From contig NZ_CANLKR010000001.1 of the NCBI RefSeq assembly GCF_947491715.1, positions 434,001 through 498,000 of the forward strand: a DNA stretch of 64,000 nt, written 5' to 3'. The position numbers and the translations under genes were made by a program. This document shows positions 47,749 through 58,332 of the stretch, one piece after another. The stretch comes from an uncultured Shewanella sp. (GTDB taxonomy: Bacteria; Pseudomonadota; Gammaproteobacteria; Enterobacterales; Shewanellaceae). Numbering within the stretch: position 1 is the stretch's first letter; each line of letters starts with the position of its first letter. The notes under the pieces are model-generated. The model did no database searches. It worked only from the letters and a program-made list of their open reading frames with translations, and had not been told where the DNA came from.

Positions 47749-49062
47749 ATGTTTATCATTATTTTTATTTTATGTCTTTTTCTTATTACTTCTTACTACT
47801 ACCTCTTAAAAGGAACTGTTCTGGGGATAATGCCAAATAGAGGAGGGTATCCTGGGTTCTTCATATTTTATCAATTAGTTATGTATATCGTACCTTCTAG
47901 TTTGTTATTAAACTATTATAATATATCTAGCTTTTGGGTTGCATTTAAAGTTCAACAGGATAGTGTTTTTTGGATATCAGTGCTTGTTATATGCTCTATT
48001 TTATTGTTCTATTTATCTATAGCATTATTTACTCGATTTCTACCTAAATACTTTATGTTTTCACAAATTGAAAATATAAAGAATGAAAAAGATATATTGA
48101 TTTTTAATAGATTATGTATATTGGTTTGCTTAAGTACTATTTTTTATTTGTGGTTTGTCTTAGGCGTTTCTCACTCTTTTTCATTAGCTATTTATTCGGA
48201 TGAAAGTCTAAGTAGTTTAAGGTACTCTTTATCAGGAAATACAGAAACTAAAATTGCAAAACATCTTTTTATTTTTATTATACCTATATTGACATGTATA
48301 TTAGCTAGTCCAATATACAATAGACGAAAGCTTGAAAGATTAATGTCATTTTGTCTAATATTTTTTATTGCGAGTTGGGGAGGAAGTAAAGCACCATTGT
48401 TATCAGTCTTCTTAATTTATATTATATCTTTTGCTACATTCAATAGATTGAAAGTTAGTTTTTCGTTAGTAATAAAGCTTGTTTTATTTGTTTTTTTTAT
48501 ACTGTTTGTGATGTATAAAGTAGTAATGATTCAATATGGATACCTTGAAAACATCTCTTTATTTTTTGATTATTTTGTTCAACGAACATTTGTAGCTCAA
48601 ATGATAGGTGTATATGAGCAGTTTAATATTTGGTTGTATGATGTAAATTATATTTTTCATGGTATTCCGTTTGCTTCTTATTTCTTTGATTACCCCCAGT
48701 ATCATAAAGACTTAATGATGATTTCAGAAAATAGAGTTGATCCAGATTCTATAGGAATAAAAAATACTTTTTTTATTGCAGAAGCATTTGGAATGGGGGG
48801 GTGGGCTTTGTTGATATTATCCCCAGTAATAACGGGATTGAATTTCTGCTTAACTTATGTTTGGTTGGTTTTTTTATTGAATCATTTTGCATTTAATAAC
48901 TTAGAGTTTACGAAAATCATTGTCGCTATCTCACTATTTTCATATATTGGAGTGACAGGTGGTTTTTCTGATTTAATGTTATTTAAAATTACAATTATGA
49001 TAACTATTCTTATTTCTCCATTTATTCTTACTATAGTTGCTTATCGTAAGTTGAAATTTTGA
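47749..49062 (+). CDS. wzy: Wzy-like polysaccharide repeat-unit polymerase
   Basis: A 437-residue protein of about 11-12 hydrophobic segments with one larger loop (about residues 270-340, ENISLFFDYFVQRTFVAQMIGVYEQFN...). It has no soluble catalytic motif. This matches the general appearance of Wzy polymerases (O-antigen polymerase family), which join repeat units in the periplasm. Identity rests on topology and context, with a flippase and Wzc present and no other candidate in the locus. Confidence 0.7.
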   Translation: MFIIIFILCLFLITSYYYLLKGTVLGIMPNRGGYPGFFIFYQLVMYIVPSSLLLNYYNISSFWVAFKVQQDSVFWISVLVICSILLFYLSIALFTRFLPKYFMFSQIENIKNEKDILIFNRLCILVCLSTIFYLWFVLGVSHSFSLAIYSDESLSSLRYSLSGNTETKIAKHLFIFIIPILTCILASPIYNRRKLERLMSFCLIFFIASWGGSKAPLLSVFLIYIISFATFNRLKVSFSLVIKLVLFVFFILFVMYKVVMIQYGYLENISLFFDYFVQRTFVAQMIGVYEQFNIWLYDVNYIFHGIPFASYFFDYPQYHKDLMMISENRVDPDSIGIKNTFFIAEAFGMGGWALLILSPVITGLNFCLTYVWLVFLLNHFAFNNLEFTKIIVAISLFSYIGVTGGFSDLMLFKITIMITILISPFILTIVAYRKLKF

Positions 49063-49129
49063 TGTGGTTATATTATAAGTGATTAATGGTTTTAATTGAT
49101 TATGTTTTTATAAATTTGTAGGTTGAAAT

Positions 49130-50239
49130 ATGAATGTATTAATAACTGGAGGGGCAGGGTTTATTGGATCTGCACTTGTTAGATATATAATTAAGATGAA
49201 AAGTGATAGTGTTATTAATATCGATAAATTAACGTATGCTGGAAATTTGGAGTCACTGGCTGAGATAGAAAATGATGAGCGATATTTTTTTGAAAAAGTT
49301 GATATATGCAATAGTTCTGAATTAGATAGGGTATTTCAGCTATATCAGCCTGATGCTGTAATGCATTTAGCAGCAGAGAGTCATGTTGATCGCTCAATAG
49401 ATGGACCCGCTGCATTTATTGAGACTAATATTGTCGGTACTTATACACTATTAGAAGCGACGCGTAATTATTGGGATCAGTTACCCTCGGATAAGCAGCA
49501 AGCTTTCCGCTTTCACCATATTTCTACCGATGAAGTTTATGGTGATTTAGAGGGAACAAATGACTTATTTACCGAAGATATGGCTTATGATCCAAGTAGT
49601 CCATATTCAGCATCAAAAGCTTCAAGTGATCATTTAGTACGAGCATGGCAGCGTACTTATGGATTACCAACATTAGTCACGAATTGCTCAAATAATTATG
49701 GTCCATATCACTTCCCTGAAAAATTGATCCCTTTAACGATACTAAATGCATTGTCAGGTAAGTCCTTACCTGTTTATGGTAGTGGTATGCAAGTACGCGA
49801 CTGGCTCTATGTAGATGATCATGCCGCAGCACTTTATAAAGTATTAACTGAGGGTAAAGTGGGTGAGACATATAATATAGGGGGGCACAATGAGAAAGCG
49901 AATATTGATGTTGTGAAAAGTATCTGTTACTTATTAGATGAGTTAGTACCAAATAAGACTAATGGATTGGTTGAGTATGAAGATTTAATTACTTTTGTTA
50001 CAGATAGGCCTGGTCATGATGTGCGTTATGCGATCGATGCGTCGAAAATAGAGTGTAAACTGGGTTGGAAACCAGCTGAGACGTTTGAATCAGGATTACG
50101 AAAGACAGTCGAATGGTATTTAAGTAACGAAGCTTGGTGGAGTCGAGTGCTTGATGGGTCTTATTCAGGTGAACGCTTAGGAATAAACAAGGTAAAACAG
50201 CAAAGCTATCATTTATCAGAAAGTGAGGAAGCAGTATGA
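49130..50239 (+). CDS. rfbB: dTDP-glucose 4,6-dehydratase, copy 1
   Basis: RfbB makes dTDP-4-keto-6-deoxyglucose. The extended SDR protein of 369 residues has the GGAGFIG NAD+ motif, the [10 protein letters not shown] block, and the catalytic [10 protein letters not shown] tyrosine and lysine. The C-terminal ~15 residues ([13 protein letters not shown]) are extra compared with copy 2. It overlaps rfbA by four bases (ATGA). It is the first of four genes that make dTDP-L-rhamnose. Confidence 0.95.
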   Translation: MNVLITGGAGFIGSALVRYIIKMKSDSVINIDKLTYAGNLESLAEIENDERYFFEKVDICNSSELDRVFQLYQPDAVMHLAAESHVDRSIDGPAAFIETNIVGTYTLLEATRNYWDQLPSDKQQAFRFHHISTDEVYGDLEGTNDLFTEDMAYDPSSPYSASKASSDHLVRAWQRTYGLPTLVTNCSNNYGPYHFPEKLIPLTILNALSGKSLPVYGSGMQVRDWLYVDDHAAALYKVLTEGKVGETYNIGGHNEKANIDVVKSICYLLDELVPNKTNGLVEYEDLITFVTDRPGHDVRYAIDASKIECKLGWKPAETFESGLRKTVEWYLSNEAWWSRVLDGSYSGERLGINKVKQQSYHLSESEEAV

Positions 50240-51132
50240 AAGGGATTGTATTAGCGGGTGGCTCTGGTACTCGCCTGTATCCATTGACTCGTGGTGTTTC
50301 TAAGCAATTGCTGCCTGTCTATGACAAGCCTATGATTTATTACCCTCTGTCAACGTTAATGTTAGCTGGGATTAAAGAAATTCTTATTATTACTACGCCT
50401 GAAGATAATGATAGCTTTAAACGACTTTTAGGCGATGGTAGTGACTATGGCATCTCACTTTACTATGCCGTGCAAGAAAAACCAGAAGGCTTAGCACAAG
50501 CTTTTATTATTGCTGAAAGCTTTATTGGCGAAGATAATGTCTGCTTAGTGCTGGGTGATAATATTTTTTATGGTCAATCTTTTAGCCATACATTAAAAAA
50601 AGCGGTCTCACGTAAGCAAGGTGCAACTATTTTTGGGTATCAAGTTAAAGATCCACAACGTTTTGGCGTGGTTGAGTTTGATGAAAATATGAAGGCATTA
50701 TCGATAGAGGAGAAGCCATCTCACCCAAAATCAGAGTATGCAGTAACAGGACTCTACTTTTATGATAATAGAGTCGTTGATTTTGCAAGAAAAGTGCAAC
50801 CATCCGAGAGAGGTGAATTAGAAATTACCAGTATTAACCAAATGTATTTGGAAGATAACTCTTTGAAAGTTGAGCTGTTAGGGCGCGGTTTTGCTTGGTT
50901 AGACACTGGGACTCATGAAAGCTTGCATGAAGCCTCTTCTTTTGTACAAACTATAGAACATGTTCAAGGTTTGAAAGTGGCTTGTTTAGAAGAAATTGCT
51001 CATAGAAATACTTGGCTAACGGATCATGATTTATTACGCATTTCGAAACCAATGCTTAAAAATGATTACGGTCAATATTTACAAAGTTTGGTTTTGGATG
51101 AAAGCAACCCTGTTGTGAAGAAGGTTTCTTGA
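50236..51132 (+). CDS. rfbA: Glucose-1-phosphate thymidylyltransferase, copy 1
   Basis: RfbA makes dTDP-glucose from glucose-1-phosphate and dTTP. The 298-residue protein has the nucleotide-binding start [36 protein letters not shown], the [10 protein letters not shown] and [20 protein letters not shown] blocks, and a complete C-terminal helical part ([11 protein letters not shown]...[10 protein letters not shown]). The last part forms an allosteric and dimer interface and is missing in copy 2. Confidence 0.96.
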   Translation: MKGIVLAGGSGTRLYPLTRGVSKQLLPVYDKPMIYYPLSTLMLAGIKEILIITTPEDNDSFKRLLGDGSDYGISLYYAVQEKPEGLAQAFIIAESFIGEDNVCLVLGDNIFYGQSFSHTLKKAVSRKQGATIFGYQVKDPQRFGVVEFDENMKALSIEEKPSHPKSEYAVTGLYFYDNRVVDFARKVQPSERGELEITSINQMYLEDNSLKVELLGRGFAWLDTGTHESLHEASSFVQTIEHVQGLKVACLEEIAHRNTWLTDHDLLRISKPMLKNDYGQYLQSLVLDESNPVVKKVS

Positions 51133-52040
51133 TGGAAGATGTATCCATGAGAGTTCTAGTTACAGGACGTAATGGGCAAGTTGGCTCGTATTTAGTAGAT
51201 CAGCTTTATAAGCAAAAAAAAGTTACGTTATTAGCATTAAATAGTCAAGAATTAGATATTACTAAGGTTAATGATGTTAACAATAGAGTGATGGATTTTA
51301 GACCTGATATTATCATTAACGCTGCAGCTTACACTGCTGTGGATAAAGCAGAAACTGATATAGATTTAGCATTCAATATAAATAGCGATGGGGCGCAGTA
51401 TTTAGCTGAAGCGGCAGAAAGAATCGGTGCGGCAATCCTACATATTTCAACCGATTATGTTTTTGATGGCAATAAAGAAGGTAGTTATTCAGAAAGTGAT
51501 CTCCCTATGCCACAAGGTGTATATGGTAAAAGTAAACTTGCTGGTGAAATCGCTGTTGCTAATGCTTGTCAACGTCATATTATCTTACGTACAGCTTGGG
51601 TATTTAGTGAATATGGCAATAACTTTGTTAAAACGATGCTGAGATTAGGTCAAGAAAGAGAATCGTTAAATATAGTGGGTGATCAATTTGGTGGCCCTAC
51701 TTACGCTGGTGACATAGCTAGTACGCTCATTCAAATAGCGAAACGTATTGTTCAAGGTGACTGTGTTGAGTATGGTATTTATCATTACTCTGGCTTACCT
51801 CATGTTAGCTGGTGCAAGTTTGCCGATAAAATATTTACAGATGCTGTAGAACAAAAAGTTATCGATATTAAGCCAGTACTTTCATCAATAGCAACGACAG
51901 AATATCCTACTCCAGCAAAACGTCCACAAAATTCACGGTTAGACTGTACTAAATTACTTAATAACTTTGCCATTAAGTCCTGCAATTGGAAAAGGGCATT
52001 GGAAAGTGGCGTTATAATGGTATTAAAAGAGTATAAATAA
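51132..52040 (+). CDS. rfbD: dTDP-4-dehydrorhamnose reductase, copy 1
   Basis: RfbD makes dTDP-L-rhamnose, the last step. An NAD(P) motif TGRNGQVGSYL, the substrate-binding AAAYTAVDKAE segment, the ISTDYVFDG block and the catalytic YGKSKLAGE are visible. The start at 51132 gives 302 residues and overlaps the rfbA stop (TGATG); an ATG at 51147, which gives MRVLVTG, is equally plausible. It follows rfbA in the usual coupled order. Confidence 0.94.
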   Translation: MEDVSMRVLVTGRNGQVGSYLVDQLYKQKKVTLLALNSQELDITKVNDVNNRVMDFRPDIIINAAAYTAVDKAETDIDLAFNINSDGAQYLAEAAERIGAAILHISTDYVFDGNKEGSYSESDLPMPQGVYGKSKLAGEIAVANACQRHIILRTAWVFSEYGNNFVKTMLRLGQERESLNIVGDQFGGPTYAGDIASTLIQIAKRIVQGDCVEYGIYHYSGLPHVSWCKFADKIFTDAVEQKVIDIKPVLSSIATTEYPTPAKRPQNSRLDCTKLLNNFAIKSCNWKRALESGVIMVLKEYK

Positions 52041-52041
52041 A

Positions 52042-52578
52042 ATGAAAGTTATAGAGACAAGCATCCCAGATGTAAAAATCATAGAACCTTCAGTTTTTGG
52101 TGATGAAAGGGGATTTTTCATGGAAACTTGGAATCAAAAACAGTTTGAAGAGTTAGTAACAGGTAAGCCTACTCAATTTGTACAAGATAACCATTCAAAA
52201 TCAAAAAAAGGAATTTTGCGTGGTTTGCACTATCAAACTGAAAATACTCAAGGCAAATTAGTACGAGTGGTATCGGGAGAAGTATTTGATGTTGCAGTTG
52301 ATATTCGAAAAGGCTCTCCAACATTTGGTTTATGGGTGGGTGAATATTTGTCATGTGATAATAAACGTCAATTATGGGTGCCTGAGGGGTTCGCCCATGG
52401 TTTCTATGTGACAAGTGATGAGGCTGAATTTGTTTATAAATGCACTGATTATTATAATCCTGAAGCTGAAGTATCGATTGCTTGGAATGATCCTGACTTA
52501 GGTATTACTTGGCCTTTCAATACTGAGCCAGTATTGTCTAAAAAAGATTCTTATGGTGTAGGCTTATACCTTGAATAA
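52042..52578 (+). CDS. rfbC: dTDP-4-dehydrorhamnose 3,5-epimerase, copy 1
   Basis: RfbC epimerises C3 and C5 of dTDP-4-keto-6-deoxyglucose. The 178-residue cupin has the substrate motif VFGDERGFFMETWN, QDNHSKSKKGILRGLHYQ (catalytic His in GLHYQ) and the block VPEGFAHGFYV. The gene order is B-A-D-C, and its start is one base after the rfbD stop. Confidence 0.95.
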   Translation: MKVIETSIPDVKIIEPSVFGDERGFFMETWNQKQFEELVTGKPTQFVQDNHSKSKKGILRGLHYQTENTQGKLVRVVSGEVFDVAVDIRKGSPTFGLWVGEYLSCDNKRQLWVPEGFAHGFYVTSDEAEFVYKCTDYYNPEAEVSIAWNDPDLGITWPFNTEPVLSKKDSYGVGLYLE

Positions 52579-52598
52579 CTTTCTATTAGGTGAGTGTA

Positions 52599-53510
52599 AT
52601 GTCTAAAGTTTGTGTATTATTAGCTGCCTATAATGGGGAGCGTTGGCTAGATGAGCAGTTAGAGAGTATTTTAAAGCAAGAAAAAGTAGAGTTGGATATT
52701 TTTATTAGTTTAGACTCTTCAACGGATAATTCTCTTACATTAATAGAGTCTTATGTTAATGAATATCAGAATATATATTTATTACCGTACACTAAGAGTT
52801 TTGGAAGTGCAGGGCAGAATTTTTTCAGATTAATTCTAGATGTTGATTTTTCTAAATATGATTACTTAGCTTTTGCAGATCAAGATGATATATGGTTTAG
52901 AAATAAGCTATGTTTATCTATAAAAGAAATGAATAAAAATAAAGCTGATGGTTATTCCAGTAATGTGCTGGCTTTTTGGGAAAATGGTGATAAAAAATTA
53001 ATAAATAAAAGTTATCCACAGAAAAAATATGATTATTTATTTGAGTCATCAGGACCCGGTTGTACATTTGTTTTAACAAATAATTTAGCTAATGAAATAA
53101 AAAGTAAGTTAAATTCTAATAAAAGTAAAATTGATTTATTATGGCTTCATGATTGGTTCTGTTATAGTTTTGCTAGAACGAATCGATTTAAGTGGTATAT
53201 AGATAAAAATCCCAGTATGTTATATCGGCAGCACGATTCTAATGAAGTTGGTGCTAATACAGGACTAAAGGCTATTTATGAAAGAGCTAAAGTTGTTTTA
53301 TCTGAAGATGCTTTTAAAAAGTTGCTTTTGCAATCGGATTTTATAGGTAATAAAGATAAGCCTGTTAGACTTGTTAAAGAGAGTACATTTTTTAGTTTAT
53401 TAAAGCTTTCTTTTTATTCATTTAAATGTAGGCGTAATATTAAGGATGTAATATTATTTTTCTTTGCATTAATAATTATGTCTATGAAGAAGGGGCTGTG
53501 TATTAAATGA
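52599..53510 (+). CDS. GT2-family glycosyltransferase, rhamnosyltransferase-like
   Basis: A GT-A fold transferase of 303 residues. It has the donor site CVLLAAYNGERWLDEQLESIL and ISLDSSTDN, and the motif AFADQDDIWFRNKL, which is typical of the rhamnosyltransferase-like GT2 group. The start chosen is ATG 52599, with AGGTGAG upstream; a GTG at 52590 is too close. Placed directly after rfbBADC, it probably transfers rhamnose, but that is inference. A final hydrophobic stretch (DVILFFFALIIMSMKKG) may anchor it to the membrane. Confidence 0.8.
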   Translation: MSKVCVLLAAYNGERWLDEQLESILKQEKVELDIFISLDSSTDNSLTLIESYVNEYQNIYLLPYTKSFGSAGQNFFRLILDVDFSKYDYLAFADQDDIWFRNKLCLSIKEMNKNKADGYSSNVLAFWENGDKKLINKSYPQKKYDYLFESSGPGCTFVLTNNLANEIKSKLNSNKSKIDLLWLHDWFCYSFARTNRFKWYIDKNPSMLYRQHDSNEVGANTGLKAIYERAKVVLSEDAFKKLLLQSDFIGNKDKPVRLVKESTFFSLLKLSFYSFKCRRNIKDVILFFFALIIMSMKKGLCIK

Positions 53511-54412
53511 AACATGTTCTTGTTACTGGTGGAACTGGTTTTATAGGTTCGAAGCTATTATCTTCAGATAAATTCAAGTTTCGACATGTTGTTAGAGGTA
53601 CAACTAAGAAACAATTTGATGATATTTTTTTAGTTAATGAGATCAGCTCTAAAACAAACTGGAGTGATGCTTTTTTTGGTATTGACGCAGTAATTCATTT
53701 AGCAGGGATTGCTCATGATCTAAACTTTCAAGAAGAAGAATTTTTTGAAGTAAATAAGCATGGTACATTACACCTTGCTAATGAAGCAGCAAATGCTGGA
53801 GTTAAACGTTTTGTATATATAAGTACAATTGGTGTGAATGGTGAGGCTACTTTTGGTGAACCATTCAGTGAGAAAGATTTACCTAAACCTTATAATTATT
53901 ATTCAAAATCAAAGCATGAAGCAGAAATTGGATTAATTGAAATAGCAAAAAAAACTGGTTTAGAAGTTGTAATTATTAGACCTCCCTTAGTTTATGGTAA
54001 AGGTGCAAGAGGTAATTTTAATAGCCTTGTTAATATAGTTAAAAAGGTACGATTATTACCATTTGGTCTTATTAATAATAAGCGCAGTTTTATATCTGTT
54101 TCCAACTTAGTTAGTTTTATTTTGGTTTGTTTGGAACATGAAAAAGCGATAGGAGAGGTATTCATTATTTCTGATGGCGATCCTATTTCCACTAGGGTTT
54201 TTACATCTTTAATTGGGAAAGGTGTGAATAAAAAAACTTTACAACTTCCTATACCAAGATGGTTTTTGCAGGTAACATTTGGTTTCTTGGGCCAACAGTA
54301 TAGATTACAAAAGGTTATCGGTGATTTGGAAGTTGATTCTTCTAAAGCTAAAAGATTGCTAAGTTGGACTCCGTTAGAAGATGTTGTTCAAGCAATGAAG
54401 CATATTGATTAA
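53507..54412 (+). CDS. NAD-dependent sugar epimerase/4-reductase (WbpV/WbtC-like)
   Basis: An extended SDR of 301 residues with [25 protein letters not shown] and the catalytic [10 protein letters not shown]. Its subfamily features ([23 protein letters not shown], the C-terminal [30 protein letters not shown]) match the group of putative UDP-4-keto-sugar reductases and epimerases next to PglC-like transferases. Together with the WbpM-like dehydratase downstream it could make UDP-QuiNAc. It overlaps the preceding gene by four bases. Confidence 0.78.
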   Translation: MKHVLVTGGTGFIGSKLLSSDKFKFRHVVRGTTKKQFDDIFLVNEISSKTNWSDAFFGIDAVIHLAGIAHDLNFQEEEFFEVNKHGTLHLANEAANAGVKRFVYISTIGVNGEATFGEPFSEKDLPKPYNYYSKSKHEAEIGLIEIAKKTGLEVVIIRPPLVYGKGARGNFNSLVNIVKKVRLLPFGLINNKRSFISVSNLVSFILVCLEHEKAIGEVFIISDGDPISTRVFTSLIGKGVNKKTLQLPIPRWFLQVTFGFLGQQYRLQKVIGDLEVDSSKAKRLLSWTPLEDVVQAMKHID

Positions 54413-54427
54413 GTAAGGTGAGTTATT

Positions 54428-54982
54428 GTGATAAGATTTTTTGATTGTATTTTTTCTTTTTTAGGATTGATGCTGCTTTTTCCATTTTTGGTCATATTAT
54501 ATATTATTGGCTTATTTGATACTGGGGCGCCAATTTTTAAACAAGAGCGTGTGGGACGAAATAGAAAACCTTTTATTCTAGTCAAATTTAGAACTATGAG
54601 TGTTGATACCAAATCGGTTGCTAGCCATTTGGCGAGTACTGCTTCAATAACCCCATTTGGTGGTTTTTTACGTAAGACTAAGCTTGATGAGCTACCACAA
54701 TTGTGGAATGTGCTAAAAGGGGATATGAGCTTGGTTGGCCCTCGTCCAGGTTTATTTAATCAAGAAGAATTAACAATAGCGCGCGAAGATAAAAGTATTT
54801 ATATGGTCCGCCCTGGTATAACTGGTTTAGCTCAAGTTAATAATATTGATATGTCGACACCAACTTTGCTGGCAGAGGTTGATGCTAAAATGATTGAAAT
54901 GTTAAATATTAGGGATTACTTTAAATATATCTTACTGACAGTATTTGGTAAGGGAAGTGGTGATAGAGTAAACAAAACTTAA
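54428..54982 (+). CDS. PglC-type undecaprenyl-phosphate sugar-1-phosphate transferase
   Basis: This small (184-residue) enzyme transfers a sugar-1-phosphate to undecaprenyl phosphate and so starts the repeat unit. It has one N-terminal re-entrant membrane helix ([20 protein letters not shown]), [21 protein letters not shown], the catalytic D87-E88 dyad in [22 protein letters not shown] and the final [13 protein letters not shown]. It lacks the extra membrane bundle of WcaJ/WbaP, as in PglC. GTG 54428 has AAGGTGAG upstream. Confidence 0.9.
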   Translation: MIRFFDCIFSFLGLMLLFPFLVILYIIGLFDTGAPIFKQERVGRNRKPFILVKFRTMSVDTKSVASHLASTASITPFGGFLRKTKLDELPQLWNVLKGDMSLVGPRPGLFNQEELTIAREDKSIYMVRPGITGLAQVNNIDMSTPTLLAEVDAKMIEMLNIRDYFKYILLTVFGKGSGDRVNKT

Positions 54983-55060
54983 ATTCTATTTTCAATAGAA
55001 TGCAGTTTAAGAATTGTTTTTTAGTTTTTAGTTTTTTAGTTTATGCGCGTGGAGCGATAA

Positions 55061-56986
55061 ATGGATTTTTTGCAAATTTTATTTTCGTTAAATCGAATGC
55101 AAAAAAGAGGTGTGAGCACCGCAATAGACTCTTTGAGTTTATTTTTATCATTTTGGTTGGCTTTATTGGTAAGAACGGAATCTTTTTCTGTTTTTACTAA
55201 TGTCGATTATTGGTTATTGATTACGCTTGTTTGTCCTATAAGCGTATTAATTTTTGCGAAACTAGGTTTATACCGTGCAGTGTTACGATACATGGGCCTT
55301 CAAGCGTTAACGGCTATTTTATTAGGGGTGATTATATCGACGACGAGCCTTATCTTTATGGCTTATTATGCTGAGTTTGGTTTACCCAGAACGGTACCTA
55401 TTATTTATGCTGTATTTGCTTTAGGTTTTGTTGGTGGTTCTCGGTTAACCATTAGAGCCATTGTTGGCTCAGGCATGAAGCGAGAAGGTGAGCCTGTTAT
55501 TATTTATGGTGCGGGTGTGAGTGGCAGACAATTAGTGACATCTCTAATGCAAAGCAAGGAATATTATCCGTTTGCCTTTGTTGATGATGATAAAGCAACT
55601 CATGGTAGTGTCATCCAAGGGATTCATGTTCATTCGCCCTCTATTATTCGAAAGCTCATACGTCAAAAATCAGCCACCAAAGTGTTACTCGCTTTACCGA
55701 CAGTGTCCCATACAAGGCGAAAAGAGATTTTAATGTCTCTTGAATCCTTAGCCGTTCAAGTATTGACCATTCCGGCGACAGCAGATTTAGTGGATGGTAA
55801 TATGTTATATAGTGATGTTAAAGAAGTTGAAATTGAAGATATATTAGGCAGAGAACCTGTCTCACCAAGAACGGATTTATTATCGGCCAATATTCACAAT
55901 AAAGTGGTAATGGTCACAGGTGCTGGAGGCTCTATTGGATCAGAATTGTGTCGTCAAATTATTAAACTCAAACCTAATAAATTAGTTTTATATGAATTAT
56001 CAGAATTTGGATTGTATTCAATAGAAAAAGAATTAACGAGTTATATTAGTGATCATAATCTGTTGATAGATGTTTTCCCTATATTAGGCTCTGTGCAAGG
56101 AAAAAATAGAATACAGACTGTGATGGAGACTTTTTCTGTTCAAACAGTCTATCATGCTGCAGCCTATAAACATGTCCCTTTGGTTGAGCATAATGTGGTT
56201 GAAGGGATCCGTAATAATGTATTTGGTACCTTATATACAGCTAGAGCTGCCATTGAAGCGAAAGTGGAAACTTTTGTTTTAATTTCAACAGATAAAGCCG
56301 TACGTCCGACAAATATTATGGGGACAACCAAGCGTATGGCCGAGCTCTGCTTGCAAGCGCTTGCCAAAGAAACGCATTCAACCCGTTTTTGTATGGTTCG
56401 CTTTGGTAATGTGTTAGGCTCGTCAGGCTCTGTTGTGCCTTTATTTCGCAAACAAATAAAAACAGGTGGCCCCATTACTGTGACCCATCCTGAAATAACG
56501 CGCTTTTTTATGACGATTCCTGAAGCATCACAATTAGTTATTCAAGCTGGGGCGATGGGGAAAGGAGGAGATGTCTTTGTTCTTGACATGGGGGCATCGG
56601 TTAAAATTGTCGATTTAGCCGAAAAAATGATAAGACTCAGTGGTTATGAAGTGAAAAATGATGTTAATCCAGAGGGAGAAATATCCATTGAATTTAGTGG
56701 CTTAAGGCCAGGTGAAAAGTTATATGAAGAGTTGCTCATCGGTGATGATGTTACAGGCACTGAGCATGAACGCATAATGACAGCCCATGAAGCTCATTTA
56801 TCTTGGATGGATTTATCAAAGATATTGGATGAGTTAGATTCGGCATGCCATGAACTACGACATCAAGATATTAGGAATATTCTATTAAGTGCGCCAACAG
56901 GATTTAATCCAACAGATAATATAGGTGACTTAGTCTGGTGTTCAACTCAGATAGATGATAAACCATTAGAGTTAGTAGCTTCTTAA
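55061..56986 (+). CDS. wbpM: WbpM-like membrane UDP-GlcNAc 4,6-dehydratase
   Basis: The 641-residue protein has four N-terminal membrane helices (residues ~20-130) and a CoA-binding-like nucleotide domain (IYGAGVSGRQLVTSL). A C-terminal SDR domain carries TGAGGSIGSELCRQI, AAAYKHVPLVEHN and STDKAVRPTNIMGTTKRMAE. WbpM and its relatives convert UDP-GlcNAc to the 4-keto-6-deoxy sugar. Together with the upstream reductase and PglC-type gene it suggests UDP-QuiNAc as the priming sugar. ATG 55061 follows GGAG. Last gene of the locus, followed by a strong terminator. Confidence 0.9.
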   Translation: MDFLQILFSLNRMQKRGVSTAIDSLSLFLSFWLALLVRTESFSVFTNVDYWLLITLVCPISVLIFAKLGLYRAVLRYMGLQALTAILLGVIISTTSLIFMAYYAEFGLPRTVPIIYAVFALGFVGGSRLTIRAIVGSGMKREGEPVIIYGAGVSGRQLVTSLMQSKEYYPFAFVDDDKATHGSVIQGIHVHSPSIIRKLIRQKSATKVLLALPTVSHTRRKEILMSLESLAVQVLTIPATADLVDGNMLYSDVKEVEIEDILGREPVSPRTDLLSANIHNKVVMVTGAGGSIGSELCRQIIKLKPNKLVLYELSEFGLYSIEKELTSYISDHNLLIDVFPILGSVQGKNRIQTVMETFSVQTVYHAAAYKHVPLVEHNVVEGIRNNVFGTLYTARAAIEAKVETFVLISTDKAVRPTNIMGTTKRMAELCLQALAKETHSTRFCMVRFGNVLGSSGSVVPLFRKQIKTGGPITVTHPEITRFFMTIPEASQLVIQAGAMGKGGDVFVLDMGASVKIVDLAEKMIRLSGYEVKNDVNPEGEISIEFSGLRPGEKLYEELLIGDDVTGTEHERIMTAHEAHLSWMDLSKILDELDSACHELRHQDIRNILLSAPTGFNPTDNIGDLVWCSTQIDDKPLELVAS

Positions 56987-57006
56987 TTTTTCTTGTTAAA
57001 AACTAA

Positions 57007-57041
57007 ACGGCTAGCAATGATAGATTGCTAGCCGTTTTTTT
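57007..57041 (+). terminator. Strong terminator ending the polysaccharide operon
   Basis: ACGGCTAGCAAT and ATTGCTAGCCGT make a perfect 12-bp stem with loop GATAG, followed by seven T. It lies 20 bases after the wbpM stop and sets the second rfb gene set apart as a separate transcription unit. Confidence 0.95.
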
Positions 57042-57220
57042 ATGCTTTTTTATTGTGCTGTGGATGATTGTCAACATGCTACTATTGGAATATTTGGGGG
57101 TGTTCTAATAGCTTTCATCTTTCGATAACGTTAGACTTAGCGCCTATTTGAGAGACAAGAGGTGGGGCTTAACTCTATTTGGGTTTTGATAATGTGAGTT
57201 GAGTGCATAGTGGTCGAGAA

Positions 57221-58258
57221 ATGAAAGTGTTAGTAACAGGTGGTGCAGGTTTTATTGGCTCTGAGCTGATCCGCTATTTAATTGAAGAGACGAGAAATTG
57301 TGTCATCAATGTTGATAAGTTGAATTATGCGGGGAATTTATGTTCGCTTGAACAAGTAGAAGATAATGATCGCTATTGCTTCATTCAAGCCGATATTTGC
57401 AATCGAACCACATTGAAGGAAATTTTTGAGTCTCATCAGCCCGATGCGGTAATGCATCTCGCGGCCGAAAGCCATGTTGATCGCTCCATTGATGGGCCCG
57501 CGGCGTTTATGCAAACCAATATTATGGGTACTTTTACCTTACTGGAAGTGAGCAAGCACTATTGGCAGAAGTTGGACGGTGAAAAGAAAAGGCTATTTCG
57601 TTTTCATCATGTGTCCACCGATGAAGTGTATGGTGATTTGGATGCAATGTCAGCGCCTTTTACTGAAGCATCTAACTATGCTCCCAGTAGCCCTTATTCG
57701 GCATCAAAAGCGGCTAGCGATCATTTGGTTCGTGCTTGGCATCGTACTTATGGCTTGCCTGTGTTGATTTCTCAGTGTTCGAATAATTATGGTCCTTATC
57801 AATTTCCTGAAAAGTTGATTCCCTTAATGGTGTCTAATGCCCTCGCTGGCCTGCCTTTGCCTGTGTATGGCAATGGATTACAAAGGCGAGATTGGCTGTT
57901 TGTGACTGATCATGTCAAGGCGTTATACCGTATTTTGCAGCTAGGAAAAGTGGGTGAAACCTATAACATAGGTGGTGAAACGGAAAAATCAAATATCGAA
58001 TTGATCAATAGGATCTGTGACATATTAGAGCAGCTTGCTCCCAATAAGCCTAATGGGTTGGTATTTTATCGAGATTTAATTTGTCATGTCGATGATAGGG
58101 CGGGCCATGATGTGCGGTATGCCGTCGATATCACAAAAATAAAAAATGAGCTTGATTGGCACCCTACAACAGATTTTAATCTTGGATTATTATCGACAGT
58201 GAAATGGTATGTGGACAATCAAGCTTGGTGTCATAGTCTGAATAATACTCCCCCCTAG
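57221..58258 (+). CDS. rfbB: dTDP-glucose 4,6-dehydratase, copy 2
   Basis: Same enzyme as copy 1, with [27 protein letters not shown] and the catalytic [10 protein letters not shown]. The 345-residue product from ATG 57221 ([13 protein letters not shown]) is similar to copy 1 along its whole length but clearly diverged, so this is not a recent duplication. An in-frame GTG at 57203 is less likely. No rhamnose-linked transferase accompanies this set. Confidence 0.94.
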   Translation: MKVLVTGGAGFIGSELIRYLIEETRNCVINVDKLNYAGNLCSLEQVEDNDRYCFIQADICNRTTLKEIFESHQPDAVMHLAAESHVDRSIDGPAAFMQTNIMGTFTLLEVSKHYWQKLDGEKKRLFRFHHVSTDEVYGDLDAMSAPFTEASNYAPSSPYSASKAASDHLVRAWHRTYGLPVLISQCSNNYGPYQFPEKLIPLMVSNALAGLPLPVYGNGLQRRDWLFVTDHVKALYRILQLGKVGETYNIGGETEKSNIELINRICDILEQLAPNKPNGLVFYRDLICHVDDRAGHDVRYAVDITKIKNELDWHPTTDFNLGLLSTVKWYVDNQAWCHSLNNTPP

Positions 58259-58332
58259 TTTCATCAATAAGGATGAGCAGAGACTAAATCATCAATGCAG
58301 TAACAGTTCTGCAGTAAAAGCACAGTGAATTA

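Noticed and set aside
55000..55200. 66-codon plus-strand frame before and inside the wbpM start
   Set aside because: It is out of frame with wbpM and mostly overlaps it; the wbpM start with GGAG at 55051 explains the region.
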